Shown here one piece after another: positions 33,111 to 39,033 of a stretch of DNA of 39,033 nt. The stretch is from positions 170,520-209,552 of the forward strand of contig NZ_POST01000001.1 in the NCBI RefSeq assembly GCF_002993965.1, written 5' to 3'. A program made the translations under genes and the position numbers. Within the stretch, counting starts at the first letter, position 1. Every line of letters starts with the position of its first letter. The notes below the pieces were generated by a model, which was given only the letters and a program-made list of their open reading frames with translations, did no database searches and had not been told where the DNA came from. The DNA is from Apilactobacillus timberlakei (GTDB lineage Bacteria > Bacillota > Bacilli > Lactobacillales > Lactobacillaceae).

Positions 33111-34816
33111 AGTTTATATAAATATTTATACATAGTATATGAAATTAGTATAATCCAACTAATAACTGTAACCCAAAGCATCATAATCAACAGTTTAGAT
33201 CCATGGTAATAAAGTTCTAGCTGATTCTCCCCTACTTTAGAATGAACAATTACACTACCAATATTAGTTAATGATACATTACTAATATGTTTACCATTTA
33301 AAATAATGTTACTATCTTTATATTTTACAATAGGTAATTGTATTTTATCATTATTATTACTATGCCAAGTTAAAATTAAATGTCCAGCTTTATTAACATG
33401 CTTTTTAACATTTCCAGAATCATCAATAATTTGTTCAGTATAACTACCATATGGGTGATAATTAAAGTAGTTAAAAGGAGTTACTTTATATTGAACCGGT
33501 AAGTAATCTGGAGTACTTTTAGTTAAATATTTCAATACTTTTCCCGTATCTTCATCAGATAAGCTTCTTCTAACCTTGTCAGTATCATAAGTATGATAAT
33601 TTAAATTATAGTCGTTTTGTACTACCTCAGGTGAAAAATAAGCTTTAACACCATTTTGGACAGATTTTGCAGCATTCAATGCTATTAAAACAACGATTAC
33701 AAATGTCCCTAAATATTTTACATAATTAAGCCATTTATTTTTAAATGAATCGTTAATCATAACCCCAAAACAAATAATCAAAAGAACAAATGTAATTACT
33801 GTAAATCGACGAGGCATCTGAATTAGATAGGAAATACTTGGAAATCTATTATCCAAAAATTGCCATGGGAAAAATGTCGATGAAATCCAAAAAAACAAAA
33901 TTCCTGTAACAAAAATAATACGACGATATGTAGAAATTTTCTTCCAATTATATAAAAAATAAATAGTAGTTAAAATCAATATTAAAGAATAAATTGATGG
34001 TAGGACAAATACATTATGACCAAAAAATGCAATTGAATCAGAATTCATATCTAATTGAGGTGCAACCGGTAATGCATGATTTGTGAAATCAATTTGAATC
34101 ATCCCATACCACACGTTTGCAGTTAAACAGAGTGTAATTAAAACTGAATAAATTGCATTAAGTAACATTTTTCTTCGATTATCAGTTTCTAAATAGCCAA
34201 TGATAAAGAATGGTATCAGTGCAAGTGCTCCAATCAAACTAGTCATGATATGCGTTTGTAAAATAAAAGTCATCGGTATTGCTAAACGTAAAACATTGAT
34301 TTTTTTATAGTCAACCATATCAAAACCAGCATTTAATAACCAAGGTAATAAGGCAGCCGCTAATCCCGTAAACTGATTACCAACTACCCATCCCATCACG
34401 ATATAAGATAGCATATAAACAATTGCTACAACTAACGAATAAATTTTACTAATTCTTGTTCTTATCGCCAAATGGTACATTAATGATCCACCAATAATCA
34501 TCACTGACAATGATGATAAAATTTGAAATCTTACCCAATTACCAGCAATTATTAAAAGTAACCCATTAAAGTAAGCAGCTAGTGGACCATATAGTGCATT
34601 AATGATTCTACCCGATTGTTGGTATCCATAAATAGATAAGAAATAACTAAAATGACCTGTTTTTATCTGCATTGCTGCTTCATAAAAACGATTCATGTGA
34701 AAAATTGAATCCACACCTAAGATATATGAACCAGTCACAATTTGTGGAAGTAGAATTAAAATTGCAACTAGTGATATCAATAAATAAGGCCATAGTTTTT
34801 TTATTGCTTTTTGCAT
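33095..34816 (-). CDS. Polytopic membrane protein, GT-C/PTPS-related type
   Basis: This is a large membrane protein of 573 residues with about 11 helices in residues 10-400, then an extracytoplasmic domain of about 130 residues and one final helix with a basic tail. The early loop GVDSIFHMNRFYEA, an acidic residue followed by a His after helix 1, recalls the catalytic loop of GT-C glycosyltransferases. The loop LDNRFPSISYLIQMPRRF recurs in lactobacillar proteins annotated as YfhO-like or 6-pyruvoyl-tetrahydropterin-synthase-related. A role in cell-surface glycan modification is inference. GAGGAAG precedes the ATG. Confidence 0.65.
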   Translation of the reverse strand: MQKAIKKLWPYLLISLVAILILLPQIVTGSYILGVDSIFHMNRFYEAAMQIKTGHFSYFLSIYGYQQSGRIINALYGPLAAYFNGLLLIIAGNWVRFQILSSLSVMIIGGSLMYHLAIRTRISKIYSLVVAIVYMLSYIVMGWVVGNQFTGLAAALLPWLLNAGFDMVDYKKINVLRLAIPMTFILQTHIMTSLIGALALIPFFIIGYLETDNRRKMLLNAIYSVLITLCLTANVWYGMIQIDFTNHALPVAPQLDMNSDSIAFFGHNVFVLPSIYSLILILTTIYFLYNWKKISTYRRIIFVTGILFFWISSTFFPWQFLDNRFPSISYLIQMPRRFTVITFVLLIICFGVMINDSFKNKWLNYVKYLGTFVIVVLIALNAAKSVQNGVKAYFSPEVVQNDYNLNYHTYDTDKVRRSLSDEDTGKVLKYLTKSTPDYLPVQYKVTPFNYFNYHPYGSYTEQIIDDSGNVKKHVNKAGHLILTWHSNNNDKIQLPIVKYKDSNIILNGKHISNVSLTNIGSVIVHSKVGENQLELYYHGSKLLIMMLWVTVISWIILISYTMYKYLYKLKKAL

Positions 34817-34873
34817 ACACTATAACTTCCTCAATCTTTAAAATTAAAAAAACAACATATTAATAATATAACA

Positions 34874-34911
34874 TAAAAAAAGTTGTACCCGAAAAGTTTC
34901 AGATACAACTT
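34874..34911 (-). terminator. Terminator of the EamA transporter pair (copy A)
   Basis: On the minus strand a 14-bp stem with two G-U pairs (AAGTTGTA...TACAACTT outer arms) is followed by a run of T, 9 bp past the stop at 34920. Confidence 0.8.
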
Positions 34912-34919
34912 AAAATCAA

Positions 34920-35861
34920 TTATTCTTCGCTATGTTTATCAATAGTTAATTTACGATGTGAATTTTGTAGAACAAATATTGCTAAAATAACTAATAAAGC
35001 ACCAATAATTTTAATTAGATTAATTCCTGTATTAAAGAAAATAATGCTTAAAATAAATGTAACTACTGGTTGAGTAGCATCAACCAAACTAACCACTTCT
35101 GAAGGTGCAAAATTTAATGAATGCAATAAGATTATGAAAGGTAAAATTGTACCAAGCAATATTATTGCACCAACACCTAAAACAATTCCAGTAGTTAAAT
35201 GAGGAGCATCAACCCACAAAGGTTGTCTAATATTAAAAATAATTCCAGCAATTAATGTTCCCCAACCTAGAATAACCATTGGTGAACTAGTTTTAACAAT
35301 TGGGCGAGGTAAAACTACATATAAAGCAGCAGTAACTCCTGATAGGATTCCCCAAATTAATGATTCCATTGAAATAGACAACTTACTAAAATCACCTTGT
35401 GTTAAAGATAAAATAATTCCGGAAATCGCAATTACGAAAACTACCACATCAATGGGCAAAGGTTTCCTTTTTTGAAAAATCATCGAACCTAATAAAATAA
35501 ATAGTGGTGATAAGTATTGTAAAATAGTTGAAGCATCTGCATTACCAGTTTGAACACTCATAAAGAATGTATATAAATTAGCACCGATTCCAAAAACTCC
35601 ATAAGCAACAATACATAAAAACGACTTCCAAGAACCAAATACATTAAATATATGTCCCTTGTAGACAATTGCAGAAATGACTAATAATATTATTCCAGCA
35701 ATCATAGTTCTAGTAGATAAAAACCAATTTGCTTCTAATTTTTCTTGTTGCGAAACAAATTGAAGTACAGTTCCAGAAACTCCCCAAAGAGCAGAAGCAA
35801 TAAATGCCCAAAAGATTCCCTTTAAAACGTTAGTTTCTAAAACACCTTTTTCATTATTCAT
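34920..35861 (-). CDS. EamA/DMT-family transporter, copy A
   Basis: This is a predicted ten-helix drug/metabolite-type exporter of 313 residues made of two EamA halves. GIFWAFIASALWGVSGTVLQF opens the first half, and SLIWGILSGVTAALYVVLPRPI the second, followed by FAPSEVVSLVDATQPVVTFILS. GAGGTG precedes the ATG. It is a close paralogue of the gene at 35997, on the same strand, with a terminator and about 135 bp between them, so each is probably separately expressed. Amino acids or related metabolites are common substrates of the family; none can be assigned here. Confidence 0.88.
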   Translation of the reverse strand: MNNEKGVLETNVLKGIFWAFIASALWGVSGTVLQFVSQQEKLEANWFLSTRTMIAGIILLVISAIVYKGHIFNVFGSWKSFLCIVAYGVFGIGANLYTFFMSVQTGNADASTILQYLSPLFILLGSMIFQKRKPLPIDVVVFVIAISGIILSLTQGDFSKLSISMESLIWGILSGVTAALYVVLPRPIVKTSSPMVILGWGTLIAGIIFNIRQPLWVDAPHLTTGIVLGVGAIILLGTILPFIILLHSLNFAPSEVVSLVDATQPVVTFILSIIFFNTGINLIKIIGALLVILAIFVLQNSHRKLTIDKHSEE

Positions 35862-35962
35862 AATTACACCTCAATAAATATATGTATAAAATGTGTTATT
35901 ACTATTTTTATAAAATAAATCGTACATTAAATACATTATCATATTTATATTAAATAAACCAT

Positions 35963-35994
35963 TAAAAAAAAGCCATTATTTAAATGGCTTTTTT
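35963..35994 (-). terminator. Terminator after EamA copy B
   Basis: AAAAAAGCCATT pairs with AATGGCTTTTTT, with a T run on the minus strand, directly past the stop at 35997. The remainder of the 135-bp gap to copy A is AT-rich and holds the promoter region of copy A, with nothing else recognisable. Confidence 0.85.
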
Positions 35995-35996
35995 CA

Positions 35997-36935
35997 TTAT
36001 CTAATATCAGGTGCCTTTTTAGCACGTTTTTGATGTGATCTTTGTAAGAAGTAAATAGATACAATAATGATAACTGCACCTAATGCTTCAAAGAAACTTG
36101 GAATTTGCTTAAATACAATAATACTTAAAATAATTGTAACAACCGGTTCAACAGCATCTACAATGCTTGAAACTTCAGATGGAGCAAATTTTAGACTGTA
36201 TAAAACAGATGAAAATGCAAAAATAGTACCAATTAAAATTATTCCACCAATTCCTAGAACAATCCCAGTATTTAATTTAGGTGCATCAGTCCAAAATGGA
36301 TGATAAAGATTAAAACCAATTCCAGCAATCAATGTTCCCCATCCTAAAACAACAAATGGTGAATTATCTTGTGTTAAAGGTTTAGGAACTGAATAATAGA
36401 TTGCAGCTGAAACAGCTGAGAATAATCCAAAGATTATAGAAATCATTGGTACTGATAATTCACTAAAACTTCCTTTAGTAATAATCAAGAAAACACCAAC
36501 TAAAGCAAACAAAAAAGAAATAATATCAACTTTAAGTGGCTTTTTATGCAAGAAAATCAATCCATACAAAACGATAAATACAGGGGCCAAATACTGCAAT
36601 ATGGTTGCAGTAGAAGCGTTACCAGTTTGAATACTTACATAGAATGTTGACATATTAACAGCTAAACCAAAAATAGCATATATAAACAATCTAATAATTG
36701 ATTCTTTTGACTTAAATACATCAAAAATATGTTTCCCAACAAATGATGCACCAATAATTAATAATAAAATACCAGCAAATAAAGTTCTAACTGAAATAAA
36801 CCAGTTTGTTGGTACATTTTCTGATTGCGAAACAAATTGAGTAATTACACCCGAAATTCCCCAAAGAGTTGAAGCCATCGATGACCAAAAAATACCTTTC
36901 ACAACATTTTCCGATGTTTTATGTCGTTTTTCCAT
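35997..36935 (-). CDS. EamA/DMT-family transporter, copy B
   Basis: This paralogue of copy A is about 312 residues with ten helices. Many segments are shared word for word or nearly so, for example the opening GIFW-S-ASTLWGISGVITQFVSQ, GWGTLIAGI, TGIVLGIGGIIL and FAPSEVSSIVDAVEPVVTIILS. A local duplication followed by divergence explains the pair. The start is the ATG at 36935, 8 nt after TAGGAG; a TTG two codons earlier is too close to the site. Its own terminator separates it from copy A. Confidence 0.88.
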   Translation of the reverse strand: MEKRHKTSENVVKGIFWSSMASTLWGISGVITQFVSQSENVPTNWFISVRTLFAGILLLIIGASFVGKHIFDVFKSKESIIRLFIYAIFGLAVNMSTFYVSIQTGNASTATILQYLAPVFIVLYGLIFLHKKPLKVDIISFLFALVGVFLIITKGSFSELSVPMISIIFGLFSAVSAAIYYSVPKPLTQDNSPFVVLGWGTLIAGIGFNLYHPFWTDAPKLNTGIVLGIGGIILIGTIFAFSSVLYSLKFAPSEVSSIVDAVEPVVTIILSIIVFKQIPSFFEALGAVIIIVSIYFLQRSHQKRAKKAPDIR

Positions 36936-36965
36936 TTTCAAAACTCCTAAAATTATATTTATAAT

Positions 36966-38363
36966 TTATTTTTCGTTATTAGTACGACTATGTTTAATAC
37001 CATATCCAAAGTAAATTACTAAACCAATTATAAACCATACAATTGCTGTTAACCATGTTTCTAATGATAATTGAGTTAACAAATAGATACATGCTAAAGC
37101 AGATATAATTGGCAAAATTGGATAAAATGGCACTTTAAATCCATTAGAATTATTAATATCTTTTCTTTTCCTAAGTGGAATGATCCCAATTGACATGAAA
37201 GTAAATGCTATTAGTGTTCCTATATTAACTAAACTAGCTAACTTGTCTAATGAAACCAATCCACCCATAAAAGCAATAATAATAGTAACGAATATGATAC
37301 TACGCTTAGGAACATTATTTTTCTTATTAATTTTACTTAATTTTTGTGGTAATAATCCATCTCTACCAATAGAGTATATTAGGCGAGAACTACTATAAAT
37401 CATATTAATCATCATAGTAAACATTCCAGCTAGTGCACCTAAAGATATTAAAACACTTAATTTATCTAAATGAATTACTTGTAAGGCATAAGTAACTGGA
37501 TCAGACACATTTAAAGCTGTGTAAGGAACAATTCCTGTTAAAACAATTGATACCAAAATATATAGCACTGTACAAATTAATAATGTACCAATAATTCCGA
37601 TTGGCATTGTTCTCTCAGGTTTTTTAACTTCTCCAGCTGAAGATGCAATCACATCAAAGCCTAAATAAGCAAAAAACACTAGCGATGCACCTTTGAAGAT
37701 ACCATGAACTCCAAATGGTAAAAATGGATTCCAATTACCTGGCTTAACAAAGAAAATTCCTGCAACCACGAAGATAATAATGATAGCAATCTTTACTAAT
37801 ACCATAATGTCATTTAGCTTTGTAGATGACTTAACATTATTAGTCAAAATCCATGAAATAAATACAACAATTAAAATAGCAATTATATCAACATATGTAC
37901 CTTTACTTGGATTATAGTTTGCAGAAATTGCTTTGGGTATGACAATCCCAAAACTGCGCAAAAATGACTGTAGGTATGCTGACCAACCAGAAGAAACCGT
38001 GGCAACTGACAACATATATTCAAGAATTAATCCCCAGCCTATTACCCAGCCGGTTAGTTCACCAAAAATAACATTCCCAAACGAGTAAGCACTTCCAGCA
38101 ATTGGTAATGCTGAAGAAAATTCTGCATAACACATCGCACAAAGTGAACATACAATTGTTGCTAAAACAAAAGAAAGTATAATTCCTGGACCAGCTGTAG
38201 TGGCAGCAACTGTACCTGGTAAAATAAAAATACCAGTACCAATAACTGCTCCGATTCCCATCATTATTAAATCTTTTGTATCAATAGTTCTTTTTAGATT
38301 CTCATCTCGATCAATGAACTTAGATAATGATGTCTTACGATTCACCTTTGAAAGTAAACTCAT
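36966..38363 (-). CDS. APC-superfamily amino-acid permease (YfnA/CAT-like)
   Basis: This is a proton- or exchange-driven amino-acid transporter of 465 residues with 12 helices. Family landmarks are the helix 1 unwound motif GIGAVIGTGIFILPG, AEFSSALPIAGSAYSFG in helix 3, FFAYLGFDVIASSAGEVKKPERTMP in helix 6 with its cytoplasmic loop, and SSSRLIYSIGRDGLLP. It resembles the cationic amino-acid transporter branch (YfnA/YhdG), but specificity in that branch varies. A long GGATGGGGGG ribosome-binding site precedes the ATG. The 240-nt leader carries a leader ORF and two tandem terminators with mutually exclusive pairings, so expression is probably attenuated by amino-acid supply. Confidence 0.9.
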   Translation of the reverse strand: MSLLSKVNRKTSLSKFIDRDENLKRTIDTKDLIMMGIGAVIGTGIFILPGTVAATTAGPGIILSFVLATIVCSLCAMCYAEFSSALPIAGSAYSFGNVIFGELTGWVIGWGLILEYMLSVATVSSGWSAYLQSFLRSFGIVIPKAISANYNPSKGTYVDIIAILIVVFISWILTNNVKSSTKLNDIMVLVKIAIIIIFVVAGIFFVKPGNWNPFLPFGVHGIFKGASLVFFAYLGFDVIASSAGEVKKPERTMPIGIIGTLLICTVLYILVSIVLTGIVPYTALNVSDPVTYALQVIHLDKLSVLISLGALAGMFTMMINMIYSSSRLIYSIGRDGLLPQKLSKINKKNNVPKRSIIFVTIIIAFMGGLVSLDKLASLVNIGTLIAFTFMSIGIIPLRKRKDINNSNGFKVPFYPILPIISALACIYLLTQLSLETWLTAIVWFIIGLVIYFGYGIKHSRTNNEK

Positions 38364-38391
38364 AGAATTCCCCCCATCCTAATAAACAAAT

Positions 38392-38423
38392 AAAAAACGC
38401 ACCGGTTATTCTTAACCAGTGCG
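38392..38423 (-). terminator. Leader terminator 2 of the permease
   Basis: On the minus strand CGCACTGGTTA (38423-38413) pairs with TAACCGGTGCG (38408-38398), 11 bp with one G-U pair and an AGAA loop, followed by six T. It lies in the untranslated leader, before the permease ribosome-binding site. Confidence 0.88.
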
Positions 38424-38426
38424 ATT

Positions 38427-38474
38427 AAAAAAGCACTAGAAAGAATAACTGTTACCAGCTATTTTTCTAGTGCT
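38427..38474 (-). terminator. Leader terminator 1 of the permease
   Basis: On the minus strand AGCACTAGAAA (38474-38464) pairs with TTTCTAGTGCT (38442-38432). After one bulge an upper stem of about 8 bp (AATA-G-CTG with CAG-T-TATT, GTAA loop) continues. Six T follow. It is upstream of terminator 2 and of the permease gene. Confidence 0.88.
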
Positions 38475-38518
38475 CGAAGTTTGAATCATAACAAAATAAT
38501 TTCTTCTGCGTACTATAC

Positions 38519-38593
38519 TTAACAGCTAGTAATGTTAAAGAAGAAATTATTATTATCTCGTTTTATAGTCTCAATTCTATAAACAATCGTCAT
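38519..38593 (-). CDS. 24-residue leader peptide of the permease attenuator
   Basis: This short ORF has an AGGAGGT ribosome-binding site at the ideal 7-nt distance from its ATG. The product opens MTIVYRIETIKR and continues DNNNFFFNITSC, so it has an uninterrupted Asp-Asn-Asn-Asn-Phe-Phe-Phe-Asn codon run near the end. No membrane segment or signal is present. The codon run coincides with one arm of a downstream hairpin, and the stop codon lies inside a second pairing arm, as expected of a leader peptide whose translation speed is sensed. Asn or Phe tRNA charging is the simplest candidate signal. Alternatively the peptide itself could arrest the ribosome. Confidence 0.75.
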   Translation of the reverse strand: MTIVYRIETIKRDNNNFFFNITSC

Positions 38594-38631
38594 GATTTAA
38601 ACCTCCTAATATTCGTTTATTTATTATAGTT

Positions 38632-38660
38632 ATTTTAACTAATATCTTATTAAAATGCAA
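38632..38660 (-). promoter_or_regulatory. Promoter of the permease leader
   Basis: On the minus strand TTGCAT (38655-38660) and TAAAAT (38632-38637) are 17 bp apart. The start near 38625 lies just upstream of the leader ribosome-binding site. Confidence 0.5.
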
Positions 38661-38663
38661 GAA

Positions 38664-39033
38664 CTATTTATTATTGGTTTTATTTTTTCTTTCTTTTAAC
38701 TCATCCTTCAATGAATCTAACCTCTTTTGCAAAATGATAGAAACTTGTTCATTTTTTCTAATATTATCATTGGTTCGATTAATTAGTTCTTCAATCTCTG
38801 CTTCGGAATATCCCGACATGTTTTTTTGCATAATGTAAGTATTTTGATAGGCATGTAATACAATATTGTAACTATTTTTACCTAATTCCAATAATCCACC
38901 AGACACATTATGGAAGCTTGGCTTTTCACTAAAATGATCAATATGAATCATAATTCCACGACTAATAGTATTGTTCCAAAAATTAATTAAAGATCCCGCA
39001 AAAAATGCTGTAAATAAGGTCATAATTCCAAAT
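38664..39033 (-). CDS. Membrane/coiled-coil protein, 5' end outside the window
   Basis: I do not recognise this protein. The frame is open to the right edge, and the ATG at 39023 falls within a hydrophobic stretch (FGIMTLFTAFFAGSLINFW), so the true start is probably beyond the window. About 123 residues are visible. They comprise one membrane segment at the left, a middle part (SGGLLELGKNSYNIVLHAYQNTYIMQKN), and a charged coiled-coil-like C-terminus (RKNEQVSIILQKRLDSLKDELKERK). It could be a small single-span membrane protein. It ends just before the permease leader promoter, without a clear terminator. Confidence 0.55.
   Translation of the reverse strand, partial: FGIMTLFTAFFAGSLINFWNNTISRGIMIHIDHFSEKPSFHNVSGGLLELGKNSYNIVLHAYQNTYIMQKNMSGYSEAEIEELINRTNDNIRKNEQVSIILQKRLDSLKDELKERKNKTNNK

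Larger units (their letters stand above)
38398..38607 (-). promoter_or_regulatory. Translation-coupled attenuator of the amino-acid permease
   Basis: This is the whole switch on the minus strand. (a) Leader codons at 38551-38539 pair perfectly over 13 bp with 38507-38495. (b) The end of the leader ORF (38532-38521, TTACTAGCTGTT) can instead pair over 12 bp, with two G-U pairs, with the apical part of terminator 1 (38463-38452, AATAGCTGGTAA). (c) The right arm of terminator 1 (38449-38441 and 38439-38433) pairs over 9+7 bp with the left arm of terminator 2 (38413-38405 and 38422-38416), which would break both terminators. No T-box motif is present. The pairings are read from sequence; the regulatory logic is inference. 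Confidence 0.7.

Noticed and set aside
38392-38607. T-box or other known riboswitch in the permease leader
   Set aside because: The conserved T-box antiterminator motif (AGGGTGGNACCGCG-like) is absent on both strands and no known metabolite-riboswitch core is recognisable; the leader ORF and terminator pairings explain the region better.
1-39033. Mobile elements, CRISPR arrays, tRNA or rRNA genes, prophage
   Set aside because: No transposase, integrase, regularly spaced repeats, cloverleaf with CCA-adjacent TTCGA arm, or rRNA segments were seen on either strand.

Overview
The window is AT-rich (roughly one third G+C by eye), densely coded chromosomal DNA of a low-GC Gram-positive bacterium. 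Family-level content points to a Lactobacillaceae member, possibly a heterofermentative genus such as Apilactobacillus or Fructilactobacillus. The evidence is PepO, OpuA with CBS domains, tandem YibE/F proteins, an N-terminal viroplasmin domain on RNase H, DUF915 and archaeal-type PEP carboxylase (known from Leuconostoc and Oenococcus). The genus is inferred, not shown. I see no rRNA, tRNA, CRISPR, insertion sequence or prophage. Most transcription units end in clear intrinsic terminators, many of them shared between convergent genes.

Layout. (1) 1-8.3 kb: the 3' part of dapF, a DHA2 drug exporter, a leftward aminotransferase-PEP carboxylase operon behind a leader hairpin, two tandem VIT-type metal transporters behind a metalloregulator-like dyad, and an ArgE/DapE-family M20 deacylase. 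(2) 8.3-12.7 kb: a small membrane protein and a leftward yibE-yibF-S9 peptidase operon. (3) 12.8-15.9 kb: the opuA glycine betaine ABC importer. (4) 15.9-24.9 kb: PepO, a NatAB-like three-gene ABC exporter, a second DHA2 exporter, a DUF915 hydrolase, methionine aminopeptidase and a D-2-hydroxyacid dehydrogenase. (5) 25-33 kb: a BCCT compatible-solute carrier, a sugar O-acetyltransferase, RNase H, a ThiD/PdxK kinase, an NAD(P)H oxidoreductase, a cold-shock protein, a TetR regulator and several small uncharacterised genes, two of which (40 and 58 aa) are easily missed. (6) 33-39 kb: a GT-C-like membrane protein, two tandem EamA transporters, an amino-acid permease with an elaborate leader, and a partial coiled-coil protein.

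How the genes fit together. PEP carboxylase (oxaloacetate) plus the aminotransferase could supply aspartate, which feeds the diaminopimelate pathway that DapF serves. OpuA and the BCCT carrier are two independent routes for compatible-solute uptake. Much of the rest is export or uptake (DHA2, NatAB-like, EamA, VIT, APC) together with peptide breakdown (PepO, S9, Map).

The most striking element lies upstream of the amino-acid permease at 38.4-38.6 kb. A 24-codon leader ORF with a perfect Shine-Dalgarno carries a run of Asn and Phe codons. It is followed by two intrinsic terminators in series. The right arm of the first and the left arm of the second are complementary to each other, so one alternative hairpin would disable both. 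The end of the leader ORF can also pair with the first terminator. This looks like translation-coupled attenuation with a tandem-terminator switch. I do not recognise it as any described element, and it has no T-box motif.
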